Assembly: GCA_963402885.1 (NCBI GenBank)
Contig: OY727096.1
Coordinates: 20,503,820 to 20,567,819, forward strand
Length of the DNA stretch: 64,000 bases
Reading direction: 5' to 3'
Source of the DNA: Antedon bifida
Lineage: Eukaryota; Echinodermata; Crinoidea; Comatulida; Antedonidae
In this document: in pieces, positions 50,201 through 60,053 of the stretch
How the letters are laid out: each line of letters starts with the position of its first letter
Position numbering within the stretch: position 1 is the stretch's first letter
The notes under the pieces: generated by a model
The model's database searches: none
What the model was told of the DNA's origin: nothing
Seen by the model: the letters and a program-made list of their open reading frames with translations, nothing else
Program-made: the position numbers and the translations under genes

Positions 50201-53200
50201 TTATCATCAATCTATCATGGAAAGAAATGATAATAGTTATTTATCGGTATCATGATGTTAATAATACTGAATTAATAGCTTTAATTTTACAGTTTATCTT
50301 ATACTCACACATTCTGAATTCATCATTGCAAAAAGCTTTTTCTTTCGCGTGTCCTTATTTGGAAAGAAGACTGCCGCTCCTGAAATGAAATAGAATTTTG
50401 CCATACATACAGAAATCATAGTTTTCATATTTACAAATTTACTCCCAAATTCTCATAAACTACTTAATACGCTATTTACATACATACTTGTTTCATCATG
50501 CACAAACTTATGATGGTAATATCTATAGGCAAATGTCACCTTTGTAGATAAATGAAATAAATACACATATGGATCAATCAATATTAATAAGATTGCATTT
50601 ATTTATTTGTTAAGATTTGTTACCATCTATGACTGCCTCCACTATCACTTCTCTGAGTAGTCCCTCAGCTCCTGGTGCATTTTCTGGTGTCTTGTTTATA
50701 ATGTCACAGAGCATGTTAAAGAATAACTGCACACTTTCATTGTCTACATCAGCAACAGCACTGGTAGGCACATCTTTAGTACCCGAAGCCTGTGAAAAGA
50801 TTGAATAAAAAAGATCTTTTTTTCCATCTCAAGTAAAAGAAAAAGACAACAAAAGTGTCCCTAAAGTTCTGCCTACACTATCAAACTTTGTGACAAAAAA
50901 AATGTGATGTGCTCATATATGGACATGATGATGTCATATCACTACCATATTTGGTAAACTAGTTTAAGAGCTTAAGAAGAAATTCTACTGTAATACCTTT
51001 TCTAAGCTCATTTGCTTATCCTTGTCTTTGGTATTGTCTTTCATGATTTCTTTTGTCAAGTGTGGTATGAACGCGTGCAGCATCCGGATAATCAAGATTT
51101 GACTGTAAATCCAATTTTCTTCCCTAGAAAAAAAGTTGAAAATTGATATACAGTAGGAAACACAAAACATATATGACCTCTCAATAATTTCATGGGTGTC
51201 CCCTTAGTTGCAAAGAAGGGTTCTACGGCATAAATGTTAAGGTTTTCTGCAGTACAAGGACTCTTAAGCTCTGTCTACACTATCAAACTAGTTTGACAAA
51301 AAGAGCGTGATGTGCCCAAATATGGTAGTGATATGCGCAAATATGGTAATGATATGCCCAAATATGGTAGTGATATGACAACATCATGTCCATATATGGG
51401 CACATCACATTTTGTTGTCACATAAAGTTTGATAGTGTAGACAGAGCTTATACAGACTTATTTCAATGTCCTCATTAGACATGACATCTTCAACATCATC
51501 AACAAGTGCAACTTATCCACTATTATCTTACCTCATTAATTTTTGATAATGTTTGAAAATCATTTCAGTTGTTATACCTTCAAGCTCCAATAAACTTCCA
51601 CTACTACCAACTTCTTTGCGACGAATTATCTCCTGAAATTTCAAAGAAATATTACCTTGTATAAATACACATTGTATTGTATATTGATACTTTAATTTAA
51701 AGTTTTAGGTGTGTGCAAATGTGTGGAAGAAGTTTGGAACTAAATAATGATTATGTTTACTAACCAGATCTTGCCCAAGACTGCTGAGAAAGTGAAGAAT
51801 TCGAACAAAGATTGTCTCTGTTTTCACTGGAGCATCTGAATCTGGGTTCAATGGAGCAATTTCTGACTATAAAAGGAATATATTTTTTACATGAAAGCAA
51901 ATGGCAACTTCTCTGTCTTGTAAAGGTTTCAATGTAATTTATATATAATTAACAATCGTATTTTTATACAGTATATAATTAAGTTTACGATTACAAAAAT
52001 GAATGTTTCCTGTTAAATAAGTTTTTGTCTTTACCAGATTGAGAACTGTCAGTTTGGAATCTTTTCGAGAGTAGCCATTGAACTTGATACCAATGATGCC
52101 AAGTTTCTCAGCGTTTTCAGCACGTGGACCAAGAAATTTTATCAGAACGAAACGACCGGTGTGACAGACATCCATTGGAACCTCAATCTCATTCCTATAA
52201 AAAATAAGCAAGGAACAAAGTTGCAAATTGTACAGGGCAAAGGTCATCAAACATTTGTAAGTAATTTTTCAAAACAAGCCCTTACCAGTCATCATCAAAA
52301 GAGAAGTATGCTACAGGATTGTCTGGTAGTCCACCAATTGAAGCTGATCTGAAAGATTTAATTTTAATTATTTGGAAGAGAAATACAAATAAATATGGGG
52401 AATAAACTGTGACTCACAGCCTACTGGGTTGGATTGCGCACAGGTGTGGATGACACATAGTTCAGCTAACCCCTTACTCTTCTGAAAGATGGACTGTGTT
52501 CTTTAAAGTGCACACTCCAGTTTTAAGACATTTATCCAAGAAGACTTGTTCTACCTCCAAAACAATGGTCGAGGTGCCCCTGCCTTAACCACTCGACTCG
52601 ACAATGATGATTTTTCTACTTGTTAAACATTATAGTTTAATGAAGAAATGGTGATTAAGGAAAACCACAAGTTCATGTCTATAATTCTTCTACATAAAAG
52701 CAGGCCTTGAGTATAAAGTTTTGAGAATAAACATAAAGTATTTCAGTACCTAATGCCATTCAGTATTTTGTAATCAGTATCTGTAAATCTGTTGTAGACT
52801 GAGAAGCGTTCAACGTGACGCTGCTGATCAAATCCTTCACTAGAAAGGAAAAGTAAATTTGAAGGATTAAGAGATCAATATGCAAATGTGTTATGGTAGT
52901 TAAAAGGCTCTGCCTACTCTATCAAACTTTATGTGTCAAAAAAATGTGATGTACCCAATGGACATGATGTTATAGCACTACCATATTTTATATTTGGGCA
53001 TATCACTACCATATTTGGGAACATCACACTTTTTTTGTTGAACAAGTTTGATAGCGTAGACAGAACTTAAGGCAAAGATTAAGAAAAACGTTTGCAAGAA
53101 TATGCTAAATAGAGGTGTAAACATGATCATGGCCAGTAAAATCTTCAATATTGGAAGTACTGAAGCTCACAAAACCAAATAAGGTGATAAATGTAAGAAT

Positions 53201-56200
53201 GACTAACCTATCATTATACACAAATACAAGTCCTGCTCGTGGCGCAATGTCACCCTTGCTTGCCTAAAAAGAGGGGGAAAACAAAATGAAGAAATAGGTA
53301 ACACAACTATATTGGTAGTCTACACTATCAAATTATATAAGTATGATAAACCAGAAAAAATTGGAACTGAAATTGACTTCACATTTTGGAACTCTTGAAA
53401 TTACCTTTACAAACTGAATTTCTCAATTTTGCATAAACTTAAGCTCTGTCTACACTATCAAACTAGTTTGACAAAAAAGTGTGATGTGCCAAAATATGGT
53501 AGTGATATGACATCATCCTGTCCATATATGGGCACATCACATTTTTTTGTCACACAAAGTTTGATAGTGTTGACAGATATCAAAAGCCCCAATAATTCTT
53601 ACCTTAATTCTAACCTTGGTGATCTGAACAGGCTTTCCTTTACCAAAGAACATGTTTACTTGCGTTTTCTCAGATATATAAGCTAGTAAAATATGAAAAC
53701 AAAAATGTTAGTTGACATTGATCATCATGTTTTTGCTGATTTTTGTTATTTTGTCATATGGGTTAGACTATAAATTAACACATCAATTCATTTAAAATAA
53801 TATCAGTGTTTTATTTTATTTATTCCTTTCAGTGATAAAAAGAGGAGATACAAGACCAAAGAGCATGTCTCTCCAACAATATTAAGTTTTACTCAGATTT
53901 CTGAATTTAGTGGCAAAAGAAATGACAAACTATTTGATTGCGAGTTGACACTTACTTTCTGTACTCCAGTTATCCGTAAGCACATTGGCAGGTGCACTCG
54001 TCTCATCTTTTTGTCCACCATCACAACCCAACAGAGACAGTTGTATTGCAGAAGCTACCAAATAAAGGTCAAACAAAATATATAGTGACATTTTGAAATA
54101 TGATTAAATTATAATTATTCTCACATACAATGGCTAACTGTTAAATTATACTGAAAAAGCACTTTATACATTGATCTGTACTCACAGTTCTTCTTTAGAA
54201 GGGTTTCTCGTACTGTTGTCAGTGATTTCATCATTCTTCCAACTGGAAATTCCACTTTGTGATTATCTAAAAATCAAAATTAAACAGAATATTAGCAGTT
54301 GGGTAACATAGACCTGAGGCCCTCTACCGCTGCAGGCCTTGGGCATTTTTAGCCTTTTTCGACATACTCTAATGCCTGTTTTTCCCTCTGGGCACTACTC
54401 TAGGGCCTCCATAAGCTCCAAGGCCCCTGGGTATAACCAGTGAGAGCTCATAGCCGTTACGCCACTGAATACTAGGTAATTGTGTAAATACAACCAATCG
54501 TTCTACTTACCAAGAGCATATTCTAGAGCACGGAGTACTCTAGCAACGCTTCCTCGTGCTAATGCAAGTTCAAGAGCAATGACAACACCGTCATCGTCTA
54601 TTTTACTAGTTTGTATGTCTCGAGACACAGTATCAATGAACGTCTCAAGCTGATCTAGAACTGGGGCACTCAGGTAAGATGGCCGCTCTGTTGATCCAGC
54701 ACTTAATGATAGTGGTTGCATGAAGTTTAGAGCAGTCCTACAAGAAAAGAAACAATGCTGATATCAAGTTTTCGGTACACCACATATATATATAGTTCTG
54801 AAAAGAACTGTGGAGTTTTTCGATGTTTGGATCAATATACTTTGATCATCTTCAAGAGTGAGAATGCTGAAATTCCTGATCAAAGCATATCTTTACCTAT
54901 TAAAGTACCCTTACTGTATCTGTCCAAATTTCCTTTAACTTAGTGGTTAGTGCTTCCCCATTTGTGTGTAAACTTCCAATGGTTTTTGGTAGGTAGAGTC
55001 AGTCAAGAAAAGTACTGGGTTAATAGGCAAAACAAAGTGTCTTGCTCAGGAACGGAAGTCAAAGACAATTGTTGTATTTGATTGAGAACTTTCGTAGTTA
55101 ACATAAAGATTTGTTGTGTAATTTTTGTATTCAATGATTGTGCTCACCAGAAATCATTCAAAATACAAAACGTTATCAATGTAAGCTTTTTGTTGAGAAT
55201 AAGCTCAATGCTCAAAATATTCCGCTTAAGTACTCAAAGGAAAAACTATACTCAGTATTGTCCCAATCGTATACAACAATTTAGAGAAGGCAGTGTGGGT
55301 TTTCACAAGGTCCATTTGATGGTAGTCTCATATACTTTCTTTAAGTCCTTACCTTGTGTGATGAATAATGCTACTTCTAAGATGAGGTGCAATCGGCATT
55401 GTAGCTGTTGCAGTGGAGGCTAAAACAGAGAAATACCAGACTGCTGATGCATCCTTCACACTGATTTTTGGTGTCTGAACAACTCTGATATAAAAATAAC
55501 ATTTATATTCATCCATTACAGTACATAGTCATATCTTAAGCTCTGTCTACACTATCTATAGTTTGACAAAAAAGTGTGATGTGCCCAAATGTGGCAAATA
55601 TAGTAGTGATATGACATCACCATGTCCAATATATGGGCACTCGCAACCACTTTTTTGTCACATCAAGTTTGATAGTGTAGACAGAGGTTAAGAAAGTTGT
55701 TTGCTAATCCTATTTATAATCTATGTACAAGGAATTTGTGGAAAAATGTAATCGTATTTCATGAAACTAATAAAAATATTAATTTTGAGGTAAATCATTA
55801 TTTGTATTCAAAATTGTCATACAGCTATCAGGGAGACTTTGTCAGGAATGACACACATGCAACCTGGTGCCATCATTCCTGGTAGAAGAGAATAATTTTG
55901 AACATAAATACAAGTAAAACTTTACCTCAAAATTAATTATCTTTACAAGTTAAATATACAGTGTATGAGCCAACCTGAATCCAAGTGCTTTCAATCCATG
56001 AATTCTTGTATCACAACCATCAGAATTACATCGTAGAATGTTGATCTGCACATATGGTGCCGTAATACGAGCATTCTGTATTAGAATAACCTCACCAGTA
56101 GCATTCCTGAAAAACACATTTTGTTGAGCAATTTCTGATTTCAGATGAAATATATTATGAAATAATTTACAAGAAAGTAGTATTAACTATAATCCATGAC

Positions 56201-59200
56201 AGAAGGTTAGAGCTTGTATTATAAGACTTGGTAGACTAAATGTCTGTGTACACTATCAAACTTTATGTGATGTGGCCATATATGATGTCATATTACTACT
56301 ATATTTGGTCACCAAATTTGGGCACACACTTTTTTGTCACATAAAGTTTGATAGTGTAGACAGAGCTTTACCCTTGTATTCGCAGATCCTTGACCTCTTG
56401 AAGTGTGGTAGGAGTACGACCTGTCAATACAGACACATGGTGGGGCTTGTAACTCTGATCTGCTCTGTTTACAGTTATCGAGAGGTATTGAAGGATGACG
56501 TCATTCTTGAGTCGCAGACGGATCCAGTGCGAGCCAGTGGCGCCATCAGATTGCCAATAAGTTGAGCTATTATTATCAGTGAGCCTTAAGAAATAATAAT
56601 AACAGTATATAGAGAGGCAAGTATTTAGATCCATTGTGACCATCCACAGACGTTGAATACAGTACAATCCCTCCTTTGGAACACCACTACAAAGGGGTCA
56701 CTTTCCGATGAAATAAAGGGAAATTTATATTTAATACTACGGCCAACTCAGGATACACCTCTATTAAGGGGTCAATTTTCAATGAAACATGGAGAAATTT
56801 ATATTTTAATACTACGACCACACTTTCCAATGAAACATGGAGAAATTTATATTTTCATTCTACGGACAGTTATTCAGGAGACTTTCAAAGCGGACTCTTT
56901 GTTGGGTCCTAAAGGTGTCCCCTTAACAGAGCTTATATTGTACACAATGAACATAGTGGATCTATAAATATTATTGTTTTAAATTTTAAGCTGGGACTTT
57001 AGAAGCACCAGACGTTTTTTCTAAAACAAATAAATAAAATGAATTATTCTTACCTGCCAACATCTCTGTTGTTTGTTGACACATGAACTGTCTTGAAGCA
57101 ACGTGTAATCTGTCTTACTTCTTTCCCTGTTGCATCTGTCAGCTCTTTGACCACTAAAACAGATAAAAGCAGTATCTTCAGTAATGTTTTAGTGAACTAA
57201 AGATGCCTCAAATTTAATTAAGTGGTATTCTATTTTAGATTATGTTAAGGTAGTATGGTATAGATGTAAAAAATTTAATTAAATGCAATAACATATACTG
57301 TCTGACAGTATCAGCAGTGATGTAACGACTATGAGCGCTCACTGGCTAAACCCAGGGGTCCCATAGCTCAAGAGGCCCAGAGCATGAGCAGTCCAATGCA
57401 ACTACACAGCATTGGAGGGCCCCTTAAGCTCCGTCTACACTTAGTTTGATAAAGAAAGTGTGATGTACGCAAATATGGTAGTTGTATGACATCATGTCCA
57501 TATATGAGCACATCATATTTTTTTGTCACATAAAGTTTGATAGTGTAGGAGCTTTAGGAGTGCTAAACCAGGGGCCTTTTTCCTGCGTGTTACGCCATCA
57601 GTAAGCTTCCTGTAGTGTTATTCTCACTATTAACACTACCTATATTGGGAGAGAGGGGAGACAGTTTATAATTAGAGAAAATGATATCTTTCCCCTGCAC
57701 AAATTCATAACAGTAGCATTATTCAATCAATAATTACCATTATTTTCCTGACGATCAAAGTGGGCCTTCAAAACAGATAGCCTCATTGAGCATGTGTTGT
57801 TGAAACCCTCAAGCAATGGAAATGGAAAATTGGTACTAATAGCTCGGTTTTTCAGAACGTACTAAAAAGGTATCAAAAAATATAAAACAATGTACGGTAC
57901 TTGACAATTACAAAATGCAGAATCAATTATGGCCTCAATATTTTTCAGTGTTGCCATTTGACTTTTATATTATAAAGATGAAATGAATAAATTAGTAACT
58001 AATGACCTATTTATTCAAACGAACAGTTTTGATACTGTTAATAATTGTTGATGTTGTATGTTACTGCACCTAATCTGCCAGGCTATTGGAAGAACATTTG
58101 TAGTTACCTTTAATAACCTTTTGCCATGCTGTTGACTGTTCTTATTCCCCCTTGAGTATATATCTATCAGATTAGGAATGAGAGTACAAGCTTGTAGTGC
58201 TCGAATGGAGTAGTTGAGATCTCCTTGTAAGCAGGCACTGTTTGAAGTTCTCAGTGCATCCAGCACTGTCTTTAACTCTGCATGTCCCTCATCATCAGCA
58301 TCAAACTGATCAAAGGCCTAGAAAAGATAACATACTTGTAAAAAGTCTTTATTGAATGATAGCAAGAAGAACACGACTAGATTGGGAATCTCTAACTGAG
58401 ATATGAATAGATTACGAAAAGTGCAAAACACATACAAAAAAAACCATTTTCATAAATGCAGAACCTACTGTACTGTAGATTAGTCATCATTATTCTCATC
58501 ATTTTTAAGTATTAATTACATTTTTTTTAAAAACCTAATAGTAGAATTAACATATGAAAAAATGATTTGCTTACTTGAACACATTCTTCACGGCTGACGC
58601 CCCTCTGATTCAGAAAATCACAAAATTGAGACAGAGTAACATGAGACTAATAATATAAAATAAACATATATATTTTAAACTATTTCAACACAAATTTTGT
58701 TTCTACAGTATATTAAGTGTTTATTTATTTTCAATTCTAAAAATAAAAGTAGCATTGTTTACCTCACCACAGTGAATTCTGTCATTCAGAAAGCGTACAA
58801 GGTTGCCATGGTGCTGCTGAACAACAGTCTCTGGTACATCATCCCTTAAAATAAAAATGTTAAGAGATTGCTTCAAATGGTACATTTTATAACACACATC
58901 TAAGTATATTCTTGTAATTTAATTGGTTGATAATGTACGGTATGGCATGCTGTTCTGTTCATTATTTGGATTTATCCTCGCGATCACATTCAGGTTTTTG
59001 TAAACATTTTTCGAATTTTGTGAAAGGTGAAGCTTGTGGCTGCATTCATTATTTGTATACTAACCTTATTTTAGATGCTGCTTCTCTTAGTCTTGAGTGA
59101 TTGAAAAGCATTCCCAGGGTGAAATCCTTGGGATTTGATTCTAAAGCTAAAAAGAAAAGAGATGTTGTTATTTCTATATGCATAGCTTTATGAAATTGAT

Positions 59201-60053
59201 AATGATGTTTGTTATGATGAAGTTTAAAAAATAGAAATAACAAATCTCTTTTCTTTTAGTAAGAAAAAGCTAAAAGAAAAGAGATGTTGTTATTTCTATA
59301 TGCATAGCTTTATAATATTGATGATGATATTTGTTACGATGAAGATCGAAAGTAATGCTTTTTTTTTTATTTCATTTGTATTTTAAAGCAGTATAGAACA
59401 GCTGGCAAGATTTATAGGCAGTAGGAAAAGCAAAATTGTGTTAAATGGTTGTTGGGTTGGCTGGTATGAGATGGTGTGATGATTAAAATAATATTGTATA
59501 TTGTTCATCGATCATTCTTTTGAAGACGACAGTAGTTATATACCTGGAGCAGTTGAGCCAGAAGCCACAACCTGATTCTGCTCATTTTCCTCTAACTGTA
59601 AAATAAACATAGTTAGTTAATTTAGAATACATCAGTAATTGCTTATTAATCGTCTGTATGAAAGGTTTACAATGAAATTAAATGATAAAATAACAAATTT
59701 AGGCTCCCCCTTTAAGTTTATGTGGTCATTTTAACAACCAAAAAAATTTTTTTTTACGCAACTGATTTCATCTGGCCTACCTTTCCTAGATACTTCCTAA
59801 CTTGATACGGTAGGAATTAGAACACGGGCTACTCACATTACATTGTGCGCCCTATATTAAGGCCTAAACTTTAGGGCCCTGCTACTAGCCTAACTAGGGC
59901 CTAGCTAGGCCAGGCACTAAGAGGCCGCCTAGCCTAGCTAGAAATAAAGTGGTGGTTTCATTTTTGTTTTTCATAAAAACTCACAAGTTCGCTTGTGCTT
60001 AGTGAACTTTCATCGCTGTCACTCCAGCTGCTGCTTCCGTTACTGCCCATCAT
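32837..60053 (-). CDS. ZZEF1: ZZEF1, complete, 70 coding exons
   Basis: A giant scaffold protein with EF-hand, APC10/DOC, two CUB-like and two ZZ zinc-finger domains. In human it is reported as a ZZ-type reader of histone H3 and SUMO. The 70 exons listed in the domain entries keep phase from start to stop and code for 2954 aa (human 2961), so the model is very probably complete. Every junction is GT-AG except the exon 66 donor, which is GC-AG. Two adjacent ATGs begin the frame. The second gives MGSNGSSSW, a myristoylation-type N-terminus matching the human MGNAPS start. Introns are 90-500 bp and 17 of them carry a copy of the AGCTCTG-family MITE. It is divergent with PMS2 and convergent with the NERD gene. 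Confidence 0.97.
33423..33544. repeat. AGCTCTG-family MITE, copy 6
   Basis: ZZEF1 intron 68, 20 nt downstream of the exon 68 donor. Short form with the internal units almost deleted. Confidence 0.85.
33785..33925. repeat. Interspersed repeat related to 48720-48845
   Basis: Shares GCAGGGAAGTTGG, TTCCTC, TTATTCCT-like and TCTAGGTWCA pieces in order with the stretch at 48720-48845. Class unknown. Confidence 0.5.
33930..34086. repeat. AGCTCTG-family MITE, copy 7
   Basis: ZZEF1 intron 67, 20 nt from the exon 67 donor. The left end is eroded. Confidence 0.8.
34285..34432. repeat. AGCTCTG-family MITE, copy 8
   Basis: Lies inside ZZEF1 intron 66, the GC-AG intron, 52 nt from the GC donor. Confidence 0.85.
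34485..35512 (-). other. ZZEF1: ZZEF1 exons 64-66: second CUB-like domain, GC-AG intron
   Basis: Exons 35369-35512, 34818-34986 and 34485-34629 (residues about 2630-2781). VHIPGAMYLSVKFDEQC, TEEGCDFLTMAS and FTSDCSNNDWGYKFTVTGG match the human second copy. Exon 66 ends AAAGCCAG/GCAAGT, a GC donor with otherwise perfect consensus. Confidence 0.92.
36970..37105. repeat. AGCTCTG-family MITE, copy 9
   Basis: ZZEF1 intron 60. The left arm lacks the ACTATCAAAC part. Confidence 0.8.
38770..38920. repeat. AGCTCTG-family MITE, copy 10
   Basis: ZZEF1 intron 54, 35 nt from the donor. The right arm has a duplicated GATAGTT. Confidence 0.85.
39486..39638. repeat. AGCTCTG-family MITE, copy 11
   Basis: ZZEF1 intron 52. 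Two internal units face the right arm. Confidence 0.88.
40413..41418 (-). other. ZZEF1: ZZEF1 exons 48-49: linker with a charged low-complexity block
   Basis: Exons 41299-41418 and 40413-40949. Exon 49 (537 bp) is the longest exon and codes for about 140 residues almost entirely of Lys, Glu, Asp and Ser/Thr, a likely disordered or coiled segment. It is in the same place as the variable human linker between the ZZ fingers and the C-terminal half. Confidence 0.9.
41512..41808. repeat. AGCTCTG-family MITE, copy 12, split by another insertion
   Basis: ZZEF1 intron 47. The left arm ends near 41561 and the family resumes near 41741; the right end is 10 nt from the exon 47 donor. Confidence 0.88.
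41562..41740 (+). mobile_element. 3' end of a non-LTR retrotransposon inside MITE copy 12
   Basis: The piece reads like the C-terminus of a CR1/L2-type reverse transcriptase (TIVTFKQLLKTHVFNLSFD then stop), followed by a short 3' tail with CACATTGGGGC and a terminal TTATTATTATTATTA microsatellite. It is 5'-truncated, as target-primed insertions usually are. Confidence 0.6.
41819..42967 (-). other. ZZEF1: ZZEF1 exons 44-47: paired ZZ zinc fingers
   Basis: Exons 42826-42967, 42591-42642, 42154-42267 and 41819-41862 (residues about 1680-1796). ZZ1: CDGCGTLLPGSRYHCLDCED then DLCNTC and the late GHKLVNM histidine. ZZ2: CNNCGSFIVGTRVHCNDCED then DLCYGC and SHKASHDVDII. All zinc-ligand Cys and His positions are present. 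Exon 46 has a GTTTGT donor. Confidence 0.95.
44256..44312. repeat. TTA/TTTA simple repeat
   Basis: Alternating TTATTATT and TTTATTTA runs in ZZEF1 intron 40, adjoining a SINE-like element. Confidence 0.85.
44318..44578 (-). mobile_element. tRNA-derived SINE-like element, copy a
   Basis: On the minus strand a GGTTCAAGGCTC box resembles a Pol III B box and is followed by GGTAGAACGAGTCTTCTCGG and AAAGTGCAC motifs. It shares these with 52405-52615, and its far end (AAGACTGGTCTCCCAGAGG on the plus strand) with fragments at 35655-35720 and 37106-37160. Confidence 0.55.
45511..45682. repeat. AGCTCTG-family MITE, copy 13
   Basis: ZZEF1 intron 38, 38 nt from the donor. TAA on both sides. Confidence 0.88.
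47705..48480 (-). other. ZZEF1: ZZEF1 exons 30-31: first CUB-like domain
   Basis: Exons 48314-48480 and 47705-47870 (about residues 1085-1195). SSHNYENNQHTTQVFFCPGA, FDPRCETERRYDFLEF and SDSSQNEWGYKFT are near-identical in pattern to human ZZEF1. Confidence 0.93.
47915..48262. repeat. Second MITE-like family, copy b (inverted relative to copy a)
   Basis: Begins AATGTATTGTCCCC and ends GGGGGACAATACATCTTTAA. Internal segments ATTAATCTTCATTTTTCATG and ACTTTATTAAAACT match copy a on the other strand. It lies in ZZEF1 intron 30. Confidence 0.75.
48593..48685. repeat. AGCTCTG-family MITE, copy 14 (short)
   Basis: ZZEF1 intron 29. The left arm is shortened to AAGCTCTGTCTGCAG; one internal unit remains. 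Confidence 0.8.
48720..48845. repeat. Interspersed repeat related to 33785-33925
   Basis: See the matching copy. Both begin after TAGGTCAT and carry GCAGGGAAGTTGG. Confidence 0.5.
49259..49407. repeat. AGCTCTG-family MITE, copy 15
   Basis: ZZEF1 intron 27, 25 nt from the exon 28 acceptor. Confidence 0.88.
50861..50974. repeat. AGCTCTG-family MITE, copy 16 (right arm damaged)
   Basis: ZZEF1 intron 22, 22 nt from the donor. The right arm has lost GATAGTGTAGACA. Confidence 0.8.
51264..51450. repeat. AGCTCTG-family MITE, copy 17 (longest)
   Basis: ZZEF1 intron 21. Three consecutive internal units (CAAATATGGTAGTGATATG with small changes) make it the longest copy, 187 bp. Confidence 0.92.
52405..52615 (-). 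mobile_element. tRNA-derived SINE-like element, copy b
   Basis: On the minus strand GTCGAGTGGTTAAGGCAG resembles a tRNA-Ser/Leu A-box region, and AGAACAAGTCTTCTTGG matches the SINE-like copy at 44318-44578. ZZEF1 intron 17. Confidence 0.5.
52902..53070. repeat. AGCTCTG-family MITE, copy 18
   Basis: ZZEF1 intron 16, with several point changes in both arms. Confidence 0.85.
53439..53578. repeat. AGCTCTG-family MITE, copy 19
   Basis: ZZEF1 intron 15, 24 nt from the donor. A solitary arm fragment (GTCTACACTATCAAATT) lies at 53318-53334. Confidence 0.88.
54301..54467. mobile_element. hAT-like short element, copy a
   Basis: On the minus strand it begins CAGTGGCGTAACGGCTATGA, a hAT-type terminus, and includes CTCACTGGTTATACCCAGGG. 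ZZEF1 intron 12. Related to 57315-57600 and 63025-63143. Confidence 0.55.
55536..55692. repeat. AGCTCTG-family MITE, copy 20
   Basis: ZZEF1 intron 10. Arms are nearly intact and it carries one and a half internal units. Confidence 0.88.
56235..56371. repeat. AGCTCTG-family MITE, copy 21, forming part of a splice donor
   Basis: ZZEF1 intron 9. On the minus strand exon 9 ends CAAGG and the intron starts GTAAAGCTCTGTC, so the MITE terminus supplies the intron from position +4 on. TA flanks both ends. Confidence 0.9.
56650..56960. repeat. Diverged tandem repeat in ZZEF1 intron 8
   Basis: Three loose units contain ATGAAAYATGGAGAAATTTATATTT and CTACG. The right end GGTGTCCCCTTAA is shared with short stretches near 15825, 43080-43255 and 51190. 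Confidence 0.55.
57315..57600. mobile_element. hAT-like short element, copy b, carrying a nested MITE
   Basis: Begins CAGTGATGTAACGACTATGA and ends GTTACGCCATCA (inverted CAGTG-type ends). Interrupted by MITE copy 22. ZZEF1 intron 7. Confidence 0.6.
57424..57557. repeat. AGCTCTG-family MITE, copy 22, nested
   Basis: Inserted in the hAT-like element, with TTA on both sides. It is therefore younger than its host. Confidence 0.88.
58108..60053 (-). other. ZZEF1: ZZEF1 exons 1-6: N-terminus and EF-hand
   Basis: Exons 59985-60053, 59544-59595, 59065-59146, 58763-58844, 58575-58646 and 58108-58317 (residues 1-189). The EF-hand is in exon 6, AFDQFDADDEGHAELKTVL: loop positions 1 and 3 are Asp and position 6 is Gly, but position 12 is Thr instead of Glu. 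The human loop also lacks the Glu, so calcium binding is doubtful. Confidence 0.9.
59147..59340. repeat. Tandem and inverted duplication at the ZZEF1 exon 3 acceptor
   Basis: AAGAAAAGAGATGTTGTTAT with TATGCATAGCTTTAT occurs at about 59151 and again at about 59276. Between them lies the inverted ATAGAAATAACAAATCTCTT, so a hairpin can form in intron 2 beside the acceptor. Confidence 0.75.

Larger units (their letters stand above)
48916..55484 (-). other. ZZEF1: ZZEF1 exons 11-29: central region 1
   Basis: Exons 55353-55484, 54511-54737, 54186-54266, 53956-54054, 53603-53682, 53208-53263, 52750-52839, 52286-52348, 52035-52194, 51765-51866, 51532-51632, 50997-51123, 50624-50789, 50309-50379, 50107-50211, 49924-49986, 49497-49656, 49115-49233 and 48916-49029 (to residue 1084). 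Landmarks shared with human are LALARGSVARVL, ARAGLVFVYN-like PRAGLVFVYND, GAAVFFPNKDTRKKKLF and SLCNYFSSVDPTGLL. No named domain is recognised. Confidence 0.9.
55975..57861 (-). other. ZZEF1: ZZEF1 exons 7-10: APC10/DOC domain
   Basis: Exons 57738-57861, 57054-57153, 56372-56584 and 55975-56106 (residues 190-379). Signature pieces are SSTYWQSDGATGSHWIRL and CNSDGCDTRIHGLKALGF, the jelly-roll fold found in APC10. The exon 9 donor abuts a MITE. Confidence 0.93.
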
